From positions 42,024,340 to 42,088,339 of the forward strand of contig CM049322.1 of the NCBI GenBank assembly GCA_026874595.1: a stretch of 64,000 nucleotides of DNA. The letters are read 5' to 3'. Position numbers and translations under genes: made by a program. The DNA is from Sipunculus nudus. Taxonomy: Eukaryota > Annelida > Sipuncula > Golfingiida > Sipunculidae. Below are positions 24,369-36,256 of this stretch, piece by piece (position 1 is the first letter of the stretch; every line of letters begins with the position of its first letter). The notes beneath the pieces were generated by a model. The model had not been told where the DNA came from and did no database searches. It worked only from the letters and a program-made list of their open reading frames with translations.

Positions 24369-25135
24369 TGTTACATTTATCTGATTATAATGCGTAGGCA
24401 TTCTGATTCGTGTTAGGCGCTAGGCCTGTTCGTTGCTATGGGAGACACGCGAGTTGAGCTCTGGCTTGCGTGTGAAGTGTGAAACGTGGAGACACAGCGT
24501 TCTTAGTGTTCTAGACGGTTCGGGTCTGTTCAGGCGCTTTGGGCGCACATGTATTGTTGTGTTCTTTGGAATGTTCGTAAATATGAAAGTTTCTGGGCTT
24601 CCATAAAGCTATAAATAGGGACTGTGTTCGAGCCGGCACAGAGAAAAATACCAGCGGACACGGAAAAGTGTGACTCTCTTATCAGTTTCCGATAATTGCA
24701 GAACTTATAGATATTCTTTGGACTTTGTTACAGATTTTATACGGATTGTCTTCAGTTTGCCTTTGGAATTATAACCAGAGCTTCACTCTTGGAATACAAC
24801 AGATTGTTTTCGCGATTAAATTGGACTATTCTCTGAGAAAATTTACATGAACTGTTCTTTCTGGAATATGTGTGTTAAAGGACTCTTGTTGAGCTTAGAC
24901 AGTGGTGGTATCCAGAAATCAAAGTCTAGGAACCGGACACACTGGTACTGTACATTTTTATTGTTGTTATACTGTGTTATTGTGCTGATTTAGTGTATTG
25001 TAATGTTAGGATTGTTCTAGAAATAAATTATAATTGTTTGTTAACAAAAAAACTACTGACCTCTTTATTCATTCCCCAAAACATTTCAGGCTGCCCAGTG
25101 TTGCGGAATCCGATTTTATTTTAATTATCGTAACA
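24369..25135 (+). mobile_element. Probable retrotransposon LTR (solo or truncated)
   Basis: A 767-bp unit begins TGTTAC and ends GTAACA, the inverted TG...CA ends of an LTR. Inside are a TATA box (CTATAAATAGGG near 24609) and, about 410 bp further on, an AATAAA-type signal near 25021-25027. The layout U3-R-U5 fits a Ty3/Gypsy-class LTR. AAATTTGTGCTCGTCACA follows the end and could be a decayed primer-binding site, but no gag or pol frame follows and no second LTR is in the window. Confidence 0.65.
25064..25069 (-). terminator. Poly(A) signal candidate of gene C
   Basis: TTTATT on the plus strand gives AATAAA on the minus strand, about 205 nt after the gene C stop. It lies inside the LTR at 24369-25135, so if used the gene would borrow its polyadenylation signal from the insertion. 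Confidence 0.4.
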
Positions 25136-25273
25136 AAATTTGTGCTCGTCACATTTACTTGATCTGTTGTTATTAGGTTACTTAACAATATAGCTTAGAT
25201 TATACCGGGATCTTGAAGGGCATTTACCATTTATATGATTCCTGAAATATTAAGGTTTTATCACAAATAAGCT

Positions 25274-25469
25274 TTATAAACCAGTGTTCTTTACCTCGGT
25301 CACAAGATCAAGAAAGAGTTGGACTGACGTCACTTCCTGTCCCAAGATGCATCCCGTCTGAGCCGAATTACATCTGTAGCCATTAGGACAGCAGCCTCCC
25401 CCACAGCAAGTGGTTCCGGTTCGACAGCAGTGGGTGGTACAACACACCTGGTAATCTACGGGGCAGCAC
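25274..25469 (-). CDS. Gene C exon 6: Cys-Cys repeats and C-terminus
   Basis: Acceptor TGGATTTAG, phase 2. It encodes CCPVDYQVCCTTHCCRTG, CCPNGYRC and a cysteine-free end with VQLFLDLVTE before the stop. Confidence 0.85.
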
Positions 25470-28335
25470 CTAAATCCAGAGGTCATATAAATATTCATAA
25501 AAAGGTCAAGAAACCGAGGTCGCCTCTGCGCAGATTCGGACTTACAGGAATACGACTATGCTGGTTATGGCTTGTGGGGCGTCAAGATCAAACACCCACA
25601 ATGGAAATGGGAAAGTAGTCCGTTTAATAGTGTGGACAAACTTGTTCCAAGCCAACATTACATAAATACAGTTTTTTATGGGTTAAGAACTTCATGGGAA
25701 TAAGGAATATTTTTCTAGCAAAGGCATGTGAAATGTAAACAGAAGGTGTTTCCTTGAAGTGTAATAATTTTTTTTGACAGTTTGACAGTTGAGACAAGGA
25801 GTCCGGCCGTTCCTCACTGCCTTATTGGTAGAGCTCTAGTTTGTCTGAAGTAGTAACGACTGCTGGCGGAAGGGTGAAACTCCATTATTTTGTTTTAATA
25901 TATGTTTGACACAATCTTACACATAATGGAAAGTATCGGTTAGGGCTGATAGGAGCATTCGAGTATTCGAGACCGAGTAACTGTAATCAAATACCCTACA
26001 ATCTCATTTATCTGAAAACCGTTAATCCGGAAGTTGTAAAGCCCCGTTTATCTGTAATCTGAAGAAAGAAAAAAAAAAGTGTTTGGAAAGATCTTCTTAT
26101 TTCAAACTAATGTACAGAGACAGAAGCGAAATAATGCTGACTTCCACGATTTTAATGTATTTATATTGATTGAAACTTAATATACATATTTTTGCTAACG
26201 TGTAGTTTAGACTAGCTTAACGAATATGTGTCTGTCAATACCGGATTTCGTCCGGTATCCCTTGGCGTGTTGGCAATCACGGATATTTCTGGTGCAATCT
26301 TTTGCAAAAACTTATAACGGAACGATCGTTAATCCGATCAAATACTTTGATCCTTGAGCTGTTCGGATGAATGGCCCTCCACTGTACTCAAGACCGAAAT
26401 CCGGAATCAAGTACTGGTGTAGGTCGACATTTTGAAACTCGTCATGTAGACATTAATATATGTTAATCTAGTTTATTACATTCAGACATTAGTAAACTGG
26501 TCTTAATTGTCTTTAATTAACGTTTCCCCTTCATCCATTTATATGCACGTACTCAAACTTCTATACAGCTAGCAACACGTCTCACATTGAAAAAAATGCA
26601 AAAAAATTCCTGAAAGCCATACAATAAATAATTATTTGTTCTTAGGATTCGCCACACCCATTTTTCGTGAGTCGATTCTTTATGCAAATGAAGACAAGCT
26701 AGGTCTTTGCCAATGTTGCTAGTTTGTGCTATGGCACACTTTTCCTAAAATAATTCTTAGGTGTGGATAATGGACTTAACATTGTGTTGATCATATTCAT
26801 CATTCCAAGAGCTGGAACATATTTATGTATTTTTAAGGCAAGATGGCAATTTTTCATGAATTGTGTCTCGAAAAGTTAAAAAAAAAATCGTCCGTTCTCA
26901 CCATGTTTTCATTCCTAGAGAATATGTTGTATGGCTTTATTTTTATTTGTTGTACATTCTAGTGAAATCTATTGGCAACAATTGAAACTAACAGTCGGGG
27001 TCCTTTATTTCAACGAAAAACAGACTACTTCCTGTATCTGAAATAACGAAAGTAAAAGGATCCAGTCTTATTATTCCAGATGGGGTTCCTGTCTGTGCCT
27101 GTTGAATTAACTTGCTAGCATTAAAAAAAACCACCGCAGTGCTGGCTCAAAGGACCGGAAACCAGCAGACGACAGTTACGCATGCAGTGCGCATGCTCGT
27201 AGAAAAGGTCTAGAATTCTCAGGGTAGACCTATTAATTAGGACATTTGGATTTTACCTTTATTTCGGAACAAAATTGTACGAAAATGAATGTAACTAATT
27301 AGTGAAGTAGGAGTCCGGACTTGGACTCGAGGGTCCTGGACCCGGACTTGTACTCGAGATCCAAATTACTTGGACGCGGAGAAGGTGGATTTGTACTCAA
27401 ACCTCAAGGACTATGACTTGGACTCTGACTATAGTGGCCTAGACTCAGACTTGCCCTCGCTCAGATGGTCTTAGCTCGACTGCATCTCTGTATCTATTCC
27501 TTGCCCAAAAAACTGACAAAATAACAGGATCAAATAGAACTGAATTTAGGTAAAAAAAAAACAGATTATAATCGGAAATTATAATGCACCCAAGTGTCTT
27601 GATGCCAAAGCCGTGTTACTATCTTCTCTGATAAAACCAGTAAAACAAAATTCGGACCTATATTTCAAGTGAATTGTACGCTTACACACAATCGGCAGGC
27701 ACTCTATACGATGATTTCCCATTACCACGTAACACCATTTCTATTTCTATGAATATTATTTCTAGAAATGTTGCAAAACTTATCATGCATTATTCGGTCT
27801 TGCTACGTGTATTTTGTAGGGTTACCTTTTTTCCACATATTTTTAAAGATTTCATTGATAAGAAAGTTTCTAGAAATCAGGTTTGGTTAGGTGTTCGTGA
27901 GATGTGTTAAGTCTGCTACAGCTAACAATGTCGATCCGCTGTTGGCGGAGGTATGCGTTCTATCGGCTCCCCTTTAACATTTGAAGTGACTGTTCGGTAA
28001 TTGTATGTGCGACCAGTAATGAGTTCCTACCCGCTCCCACAGCAGAGAGACGCACAACATCCACCACTAGGACAGCACACAGCACCGGTACAGCATTGGC
28101 CATTACAGCATACCGTGTCCTGAAATAAATGGAGATGCAAATACACGAGTAAAAAGAAACGTACTCTATGAGCGCAGACCTCCGCCGAGGCAGCTCCGTC
28201 TGTGCTATAGTCCCGAATCTGACGCTAGACATCCCGAACCATGTCCCCTTTTCGGGACTATGTTCTGCGTCTTGTTATTATTCGTAGATCTGGGTTTGAA
28301 GGAATTATTTTATCAAGATGACTTGATTTTGTAGG

Positions 28336-28392
<57 letters not shown>

Positions 28393-30116
28393 AAAATATG
28401 TGTAATGGTTGTATCACAATTCAACTCTCCTCGCCTTAACGAAGTCGGCTTCAATTAGGTTGAAACTATTACACCATTCTGATAGGCTCAAGCCTAATAT
28501 TTGTGAATGACGACGTTCTCGCCCCAAACCATGACAAACAAGTTGCCCTATGTCGCAGTGGAAAAGATCTTTTAAAAATTCCAGGATCCAGACGTTTACC
28601 CAGATTTTCTTCAGAATTTATTAATTCTTTTTCTGGTTGTTATCCAAATTATTTTATAATATTCTTTTATAATCCTTAAATAGTCCCTCATAACCATTTC
28701 CTAAACCAACCAACAAACAAAGGCAAAAAAAAAAAATGTACCCTCCCCCCCCCCCCCCCGACAGGAGGTAGAACAAAACGAAAAATTCTCAATTAGCTTT
28801 AACAGATATCACCCTCTGAATTTTCCGAAAATATGCCCTGCGACCCCTACACTGTCGTAAAATATCTGCAGGCATCGCAAAGCTTCCATTTTATTCAAGA
28901 GGTGTAAATCATGAATGGAATCGATAAGCTTGAATCATAAATGGAACCGACAAGCCGAAATCGTGAATGGACCAGGGAGAATCATGAGTTAATCGAGACC
29001 AGTGACGTATGATTCGAATCCGTACATGGACTCATGTCCAGACCACCTTTTACAGAACAGGACTTGGACTCGAAGGTCCTGGAATCAGACAGGACTTTTG
29101 GTTAAGGACCTGAAGAGTCAGGCCCTGTCCATCTCGAGTCCAGTAGAAAAAAAAAATCTTTGTTATATACTATATATAATGATTTTACACATGGGAAAAT
29201 TACAAATAGAATTATACAACATATAAGATTTAAATACAAAGTTCTGGGTAAATTCCTAATAGAATTAAACAACATATAAGATTTAAATACAAAGTTCTGG
29301 GTAAATTACTAATAGAATTATACGACATATAAGATTTAAATACAAAGCTCTGTATCATGGTCTGATCGTAATTTACCATTCAAGTGGTGGCACTTGTAAA
29401 ATAACATAAAATTTGCGTGATAGTCTCAAATATCCTTATTCTAAATTTCTTTTAACGGGAAGATTTGTGCTGAGCTCGGAGTTGGAACAGGGTTCCAAAT
29501 AGCTCGGACTCGAAGAAAGTGGACTTGGACTTCAACCCAGAGGACTCCGACTTGGACTTTTACTCGGATTGTGTGGACACGATAAAATTACTGATCGAGA
29601 CCGGGGTATCAATTAGAAATCGGGTCGAACCGAGGGGTCTAAATCCAATGCGATCGCTACGTCTAAGTCTGCAGTAGCTTTGACCTGATCTTCATCTTAT
29701 GAACCATGTGACTCAGTCTAACTTGAACTTTGAACTTGCGGATCACGTGACTATGTCTGACATGAACATTGAACTTACGGATCACGTTACTCCGTCTGAC
29801 ATGAACATTGAACTAACTAACGGATCACGTGACTAAATCTGACGTGAACTTTGAACTCATGGATCACGTGATTTAGGCCAAGATGAACTTTGAACTTATG
29901 GATCACATGCCTCACACTTGCGTGACCTTTGAACTTACAGTTCCGCAGCAGTATTGTCCACAACACTGTAATCCATTTTGACAGCATCCGGAGTTGGGAC
30001 AGCAGTAAGCATCACCTCTGCAGCAGTGAGGATGACCGGGTGGACAGCACGTCGGGAAGTCTTTGGCGCAGCAGGCGTCCTTGTTGGTGCAACACACGGC
30101 CTAGGACCACAAACAG

Positions 30117-30214
<98 letters not shown>

Positions 30215-31716
30215 AGCCTACATATAAATTTTGAAAGTTACCACCTCAATAAAGATTCGCTTCTTGGGGTTGGCTATACTTAGTAAGGGAAATACGCTAA
30301 CGCTAAAAAAAAATTTCTATACCGTCAACCGATTTTCTCTAATATTTTCCGGAAATCAAAATACATATTAAAACATGATCAAGATTTTCATTAAAATAAA
30401 AATAGTTTACTTTGGCCTTTACATGGGAAACAGAAACTTTCCATCTGCCACACCCTCATTAAAGGATAGTTTTTCTATTAATGTAAATTTTGTTGAAATA
30501 ACGAACCTGACTAGCTAGTGCAAGTCGTCGCCAACAGATGTCACGAGTGCGGTTGTAAAGGCATCTGTGTTACAATGTGGACGTTTATCAACTTATCTTG
30601 CGTGTTATTTTAAGAACACTAAACAAACACTTTACATAGTGAATTGACATATTATTCATTTTATTAACAACTAGTGATACAGTGTGCGCTAAATGGCTGC
30701 TCCCATGAGCGAGTTCGAGAAACTGGGAGAAATAAACCTGTCAGGGTTCGACAAGATTCTCGGATAATTGACAAAGGTAAGACTCTTTCTGTGGAGAAAG
30801 CGAGTTAGCAACGTTTAGACCAGAATAACGCATTTTTGGAACCCGCCCAAAACTATAGTAGGATACATAAATATCTTACGTCAGTAAAACTGCAACACCC
30901 GTAACGGCCTGGAGATGATGACAGTTCACAACAGGAGTTGGTACTGTTACAAGTACTTCCGTCTGGGCATCCAATCAGGTCACGTGGCGACTTCTTGGAA
31001 ACCGGAAAAGAAATACAATCAAAACCATTCATCGTTGGCTAAAAATATTCCATATACGTATATAGGCCTATGCATTGGTCAATTATGAACATATTGTTGC
31101 GAGTATGGCTATATATACAATGCTACAGGGATCTGGGCAGTCGAGGGGTAAAACGCTCCGTTCTCTCCGCTGGCGACCCGAGTTCGATCCCCTCTGTTGT
31201 TGTGAGATTTGGTTATATTGTCCCCGTCCAAAATGTATTAAAAGCTGTATTGAAATAGGCGGACCGTCGGCCCTGTCGTAGGCACTGCAGAGAGACTAAA
31301 TAAGATTAAAAAAAACAAACGTTGCCAAAGAGTTTGTCAATAATTTTCAAACCTGATTCCCTAAACGCTCACCCCAGTACCCCTCACGGCAAGTAAGGGA
31401 AGCCATTGAGGATATTAATTTTTGAAGGTCACGCTCACTGCACGTCTTCAGAAGATTGATCTGTTGGACGCTAAAGATCAAAATAACCTCGGAGTTATCG
31501 GCGTAAGCGCCAGGCATGCCTGTCTCTATGCACGCAATAGAGAGGTGTTTGGTGATTCTGTTCCTAGACAACTGCCCGTAATGCAGAGCACTGAGCTGCC
31601 CGCAATTAAGAAAATAAATATGTGGTTATAGCTAGTAAATTTTCAAGGCACTGCCCATGAGTGGCCATAAATAAGAGGTGCCCCTAGTACAGAAGTGCCT
31701 GTCAGAAGAGGTTCTC

Positions 31717-31810
<94 letters not shown>

Positions 31811-32964
31811 GACTTTCAGGAACGCGGAAGTATACGTCAGAGACGCTTGAGATCGGTTTGGGACACTCATCAGTCGCGCCAAAAGGGGACGCGCGTTTTC
31901 TGGTTGAACTACTCTAAGATCAAAGCGGGTCTCATAATAGTCGCTGACCGGCGCCGAATACCTCAGGCAGGTCTCCAATACTCGTGGACGATGTGATCTC
32001 ACAAATTAAAGACACTGTTAAATAATGCAAAGATATGCAATATATTGTGTTTTTGGTATTATTAATTGCATGAAAATGATAAATAAAAAAATGTTGATTT
32101 ATTTTTATATGGACCTTTAATATCTAAAATACGTTTCAAACCCTTCATCTCGCATGTGCCATCAACGGATGAAAGTTGAGGACGAAAGTTTACCACGAAA
32201 AATTCTTTATGAATATATTTTTTTGTTTCAATTTGGTATGTCTTTAAATGAATAATCAAGGCTAGGGGTATAGGACGTTGCCTAATGGTTAAGGCGTTGG
32301 ACTTCGCACTTGGAGGTCCCTGGTACGAACCACGCCGGTGCCTCAATGGCTTAATGGTGTAATCTCGTTAAAGAATCTAAGATTCGCTCTAATGTCTCAA
32401 TGATAGGTTATGACCCCGTTCATATAAAACCCGAAATCCAAATGCTTAATAATAAACATATCATTCTTATCATATAGATACCTTTATCCTCAATCAACAG
32501 ACAGCAACAGACAATAGACCATGGACCTATTCGGAAAGGGAAAAAAAACAATAAAATCTAGACTACTCATTTGGTTCAAATTTCCTCATCTTGTAAAGAA
32601 ACCTCGTGTTGGTTACGGAACAATGGCGGTGACCTGAGTGAGTTTATAACCTCTTTAACACGAGAATGCGCATGCGCACTACGCGTAGAGTTCGTTTGCT
32701 GTGTTCAGGTTAGCGTTTTTGATGTAGACCTATGATGTCACTGGCACTGATTTGAACTTTACTTCTAAAGATAAGATTTATTTATTTCATTCTTATCATT
32801 TTAGATAATACAATTAACAAGACGCCCCACTTACTGCCCTAGTCTCTTGAATCTTTAAATGGCGTCAATTTATCTTGGGGTGGGAGGGGGGGGGGGGTGA
32901 TTTGCACTCGAGGGAAGGACAACTTTTAAATTTAATTTAATTAGATTAAATTTTACACAATTCC

Positions 32965-32995
<31 letters not shown>

Positions 32996-35110
32996 ATGTC
33001 TGTGTGCTCATTTCTAATATATTATAGCTAGGAATTTGTTTGAAAAAATAAGGTTAATGTTTTCAGAAAAGATAAATGCTAATCCTGGTTAAGATATATG
33101 ATATTTTATAGTAAACTCAGAAAAGGAGAAGTTTATCATTCAAACTAATATATAAATAATTTTTATTTTCAATATGTTAATCTCATTCTTTTAATAGCAG
33201 GAGAAGGATTATATTAATCACCGCCCCTTGCTAGGAGGTGAGGGTATATATACCCTCTTTTTTTTTGCGCCTCTGATAGTCGCTGATTTTAATGTCTGAC
33301 CATACCAGCGATGTCGTGCCAAATCTGTCGTGAAACGACGCTACAGTCGAATCATATATTAATGGTCGTCATTTGCTAAATAATTTATGACTATCATGTA
33401 TGACTGAAAAATAATGTCAACCTCTGATTGCTTTGGGTTGACTGTAGGGATGGTACCTTATTCAGTTTAGGTATTGCTGTATATTGCGATATTTATAAGC
33501 ATATTGCGATACCTTGTGCGATTTTTTATTATTGTATCAATTCAAGAGGAGTAAGTGTTTTTTGCATTGTAACAGTATATTAAGTGCCAATAAGACATCG
33601 AGCAGACATTCAAGTTTCCTTGGCGGGACCGCTCATCATATCTTTCTAAATGACCGGTGGCGAGTCTGTCGATTTGCAAGCTTTTACTTTCAGATTTTCC
33701 CTGATCCTTATCCATTTACATATCCATATTTATCTATCTATCTGTCTATCTGTATACTACTTAAATTGGCCTGTCTGTTTGTCCAACTAAACCCTCAGAA
33801 ACGGGACATGGCAGTGGGCCGGTTTTGCTATCAGCGTCCGTCATATGCCCTAACTTACAGATTGCACACCAATTTGGCTCTTCCACTTGCACACAGTTGA
33901 ATTTTATGCGATATAATCACATCGCAGGTTTGTCGCACAAGATCACAACGCTTGGCATTGCTGACCTTCACCTTGGCCCATTACCACAAAGACCTTATAA
34001 ATTGGTTCTGTATCGACCACCAGACGTCGCTACCTTACACGTCTGGGTATTTGCTACCTTATGGATATAGTCACACAATACGCAGCAATATACCTTTCCT
34101 CTGCAACGGGACCGAACGGGTCCAAATTTTCTGGATTGTAACAGAGACTTTTTACCACAATTAATCAGTTTGAGTCACGTTTGACAAAATTATTTTGAAA
34201 TTGAAAAACGATATTGTGATTCGCAATATGCAAATCGCCACATCGTGATATGCCGTTATATCGATACTTAATTGGTGTATCTGTAATAACATACTTACCC
34301 CCCAGTGCGTAAACTGAAGATCCCGACTTCGCATTCCAGCCTCGAGCCCTGATATAAATATAGGACGTTATAAATACAATTGCTGTTGAGGTTAGTGCAG
34401 AAACTAATGTTCAAAATGTTAACCTATATATGATATATAAACAAGCATATATGTGAACAAGAAATGCCATTTCTTTAAAATGATTTATATATAAAACTGT
34501 AGGTGTCAATGATTTTTAAGGGTTGGCTTGTAGACTGCTCCCCCCCCCCCCCCTTGATATACCTAAAATATGTGAAATTGCCTGGTTCTGTCACATTTAC
34601 AGATTCCATGGTTCACATATACAGACAGGGGTATTAAAAAGGACGCTTACAGAACCTTTGCAATGCATATAATTAAAATCACACTTTAGAAACTCAACCC
34701 CTCCAATTTTGCCTCTATCAGGAAGTATGTGTTCACCCCGTTCACGTGTTCGTGTGTTGGTTTGTGTATTCACAACATGACACACGCAACAATGAATGGA
34801 ATCTTATGAAATTTCCAGGTCTTTTGGGGAATTGGCAAATGTAGAATCCATTAGATTTTTGTGTGATACCGGCACATGATCCGAATCCAGCAACGTCAAT
34901 AAGGAATAAAAACAAATCTACATTCACTTAAACACGAATGAAGCAGCAAAAATGGTGAATAAGCTTAGAATAAGTGAGAGACGCTGGCTTGCATTTAAAT
35001 GAATGCAGATTCACAGTTTTTTGTTTCTAAATTCTGTAAATCCTATATTAAACACACATACCTGAAATAGCTGCCAGAAAGCAGAGCGTTATAAAATATG
35101 CCTTCGCCAT
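25274..35110 (-). CDS. Gene C: secreted granulin-like cysteine-rich protein
   Basis: Six exons (35110-35062, 34348-34299, 30993-30880, 30100-29939, 28119-28031, 25469-25274) join in frame to 660 nt, 219 residues plus stop. Residues 1-16 are a signal peptide (MAKAYFITLCFLAAIS). A granulin N-terminal signature follows in exon 3 (GCPDGSTC, NSCCELSSS, GRYGCC), with spacing like the canonical CPDGxxC..CC..GxYGCC. Exons 4-6 then carry about 18 further Cys-Cys pairs (for example CCPPGHPHCC, GCCQNGLQCC, TTCCGGGCCPNGYRC). Cysteine makes up roughly 20% of the protein. Only the first module matches a canonical granulin; the rest is a degenerate CC-rich extension. Granulins are secreted or lysosomal growth and immune regulators; that role here is inference. 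Intron phases are 1, 0, 0, 0, 2. Confidence 0.85.
26000..26390. repeat. Possible pogo/Tigger-like MITE
   Basis: The interior repeats CCGTTAATCCGG, TTTATCTG and CGTTAATCCGATC, and the right end is TCGGATGAATGGCCCTCCAC then TGTA. Similar TTATCCGATAAGCACGGAGG wording appears at 63783-63850. Both recall pogo-type transposon ends, but the left boundary is not clear. Confidence 0.4.
27295..27480. repeat. Degenerate GACTTGGACTCG repeat, copy 1
   Basis: Imperfect 12-bp motifs (GACTTGGACTCGA, GGACTTGTACTCGA) recur about ten times. Related patches are at 29030-29130 and 29460-29590, all in introns of gene C. They are not a simple microsatellite and look like a decayed minisatellite or element. Confidence 0.6.
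28031..28119 (-). CDS. Gene C exon 5: Cys-Cys repeats
   Basis: Acceptor ATTTCAG, donor GCGG|GTAGGA, phase 0 in and 2 out, 89 nt, encoding VCCNGQCCTGAVCCPSGG and five CC pairs. It is too short to stand out as an ORF. Confidence 0.8.
29195..29350. repeat. 53-bp tandem repeat, three copies
   Basis: ATATAAGATTTAAATACAAA recurs at 29221, 29274 and 29327, a 53-bp period with few differences. It lies in gene C intron 4 to 5. Confidence 0.9.
29700..29938 (-). repeat. Minisatellite with CACGTG and donor-like units
   Basis: About six units of 40-45 bp, each with a GATCACGTGAC-like block and GAACTTTGAACTT (minus strand: AAGTTCAAAGTTC). Three perfect TCACGTGA palindromes lie at 29743, 29825 and 29864. 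The unit nearest exon 4 supplies its splice donor GTAAGTTC. Confidence 0.8.
29939..30100 (-). CDS. Gene C exon 4: Cys-Cys repeats
   Basis: Acceptor TGGTCCTAG, donor ACT|GTAAGT, phase 0-0, exactly 54 codons with 16 cysteines in 8 pairs. The donor is the first unit of a minisatellite (29700-29938) that repeats GTAAGTTCAA-like sequence. Confidence 0.85.
30880..30993 (-). CDS. Gene C exon 3: granulin signature
   Basis: Acceptor TTTCCAAG, donor TGAC|GTAAGA, phase 0-0, 114 nt. It encodes IGCPDGSTCNSTNSCCEL and GRYGCCSFTD. An alternative acceptor 3 nt later would drop one residue. Confidence 0.85.
31130..31318 (+). mobile_element. tRNA-derived SINE, family S2, copy 1
   Basis: GGGCAGTCGAGGGGTAAAAC gives an A-box-like start and GAGTTCGATCCC a B box, followed by a TTGTCCCCGTCC body and an A-rich tail. 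Copies in minus orientation are at 47152-47322 and 49905-50046. Confidence 0.7.
31347..31631. other. Unassigned open stretch in gene C intron 2
   Basis: Both strands stay open for about 70 codons (plus 31422-31631; minus 31571-31347). The minus frame includes AYADNSEVILIFSVQQINLL, the plus frame RLQKIDLLDAKDQNN. It is more GC-rich than its surroundings, but no family was recognised and no splice pair is convincing. It may be a gene fragment. Confidence 0.25.
32268..32420 (+). mobile_element. tRNA-derived SINE, family S3
   Basis: TGCCTAATGGTTAAGGCGTT matches a tRNA A-box arm, CTTCGCACTTGGAGGTCCC an anticodon/variable region, and GGTACGAACC a B box. The acceptor stem does not pair, so it is a tRNA-like SINE head rather than a functional tRNA. 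Confidence 0.6.
34299..34348 (-). CDS. Gene C exon 2: linker
   Basis: Acceptor TTATATCAG, donor GGG|GTAAGT, phase 1 in and 0 out, 50 nt, encoding LEAGMRSRDLQFTHWG, a possible propeptide. It is needed to restore phase between exons 1 and 3. Confidence 0.7.
34735..34945 (+). repeat. Dispersed repeat family R1, copy 3
   Basis: It shares CACAACATGACACACGCAA, GGCACATGATCCGAATCCAG and a TCAATAAGGAAT segment with 41925-42105. It lies in gene C intron 1. Confidence 0.65.
35062..35110 (-). CDS. Gene C exon 1: signal peptide
   Basis: ATG at 35110-35108 in context CACCATGG, a strong Kozak. Donor TCAG|GTATGT, phase 1. A TATA-like ATATA at 35157-35161 (minus-strand CATATACC) lies about 50 nt upstream. 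Confidence 0.85.
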
Positions 35111-35418
35111 GGTGTCGGTGTTGGGTGACAATACTAACGCAGGTCTAGGAGCCCGGTATATGTGTTTTACATGAGAGATGTCACTGATAATGCCACCAGC
35201 CGGTGCCTTTCCCATAAACCGCCTGACATTACAGAGTCACGTGAAGTTATACTATACTACCAATCAGTGCAAATAACGATAAACGTTTAAGTATAGATTA
35301 CAACAACAACAAAAAATCCAACTACCTTAGATATAAGCTTGTTTAAACGGACTTTAAAAGGTGATAAACATTTAGAGCTATTACGTGATTCTTGGAGGGA
35401 CACTACGTATTTTACCGT

Positions 35419-35451
<33 letters not shown>

Positions 35452-35595
35452 CGCCCTTATTGAGAACTAAGAGCATTTATATTTAATGTCGTGAAGGTGT
35501 TTGTAACATTTTTCTGATACACGGCGGCGTCGAGCTACCCATCAATTAGTACCGTACAAAGCATAATGTCACCAACAAGTGCAAGTAAACTAAGG

Positions 35596-35760
35596 TTAGA
35601 TGAATGAATAACCATGCTGGTTCATTGTATATAGAGATGGAACTAGCATACACAGAAAAGTCGGTTCACTGCCAATAGGAAACGAACTCTTGGTCTTCCG
35701 ATTTCCGGTCGGCTGCCTATCCACTAAGCTACGACAAAATCCCAACCCCTTGTGTATTTG
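35596..35760 (-). mobile_element. tRNA-derived SINE, family S4, copy 1
   Basis: On the minus strand, GTAGCTTAGTGGATAGGC (A box) and GAGTTCGTTTCC (B box) precede a body ending GAACCAGCATGGTTATTCAT. A second, shorter copy is at 35885-36020, and inverted fragments lie at 48557-48665. Confidence 0.65.
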
Positions 35761-35884
35761 CACACCTTTATTGGAACCAGCGAAGTGACGTATCGCTAGA
35801 GTACTACCCAATACATGTGTCGGCACAGCGACTTCGCATGCAGCAGGGAGAACTAGTGGCCTCTTATGGTGTGAGGCATATATT

Positions 35885-36020
35885 ATATAGAGAGATGAAT
35901 GAATAGCCAAACTGGTTCATTGTATATTGAGATTGAACCAAAATACACAGAAAAGTCGGTACACGGCCGATGGAAAACGGCTTCCGGTCGGCTGTTTTGA
36001 CCACTAATTAAGCTTGCACA
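35885..36020 (-). mobile_element. SINE family S4, copy 2
   Basis: Same body as 35596-35760 (AGATGAATGAATAGCCAAAC, ACACAGAAAAGTCGGT, CGGTCGGCTG), truncated at the tRNA end. Confidence 0.6.
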
Positions 36021-36199
36021 CTTTTATAGTGACGCGCCGGTAGTGAACCAAGGTCTTAATAATATTAAATAAGTATAAGGTTTCTTATGGCAAATATGAA
36101 TAATGAATCATCAACCTCTCCACACATCCTAGCCACCTGGTGTTTGAACTTATGGACGTGAAATTACGACAGCCTAACTATCTATAATACATGTATATC

Positions 36200-36256
<57 letters not shown>

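Noticed and set aside
29978-30283. Plus-strand frames opposite gene C exon 4
   Set aside because: Shadow of the cysteine-rich exon extended through a (TA)n array.
32280-32350. tRNA gene
   Set aside because: A and B boxes are present but the acceptor stem does not pair; it fits a SINE head.
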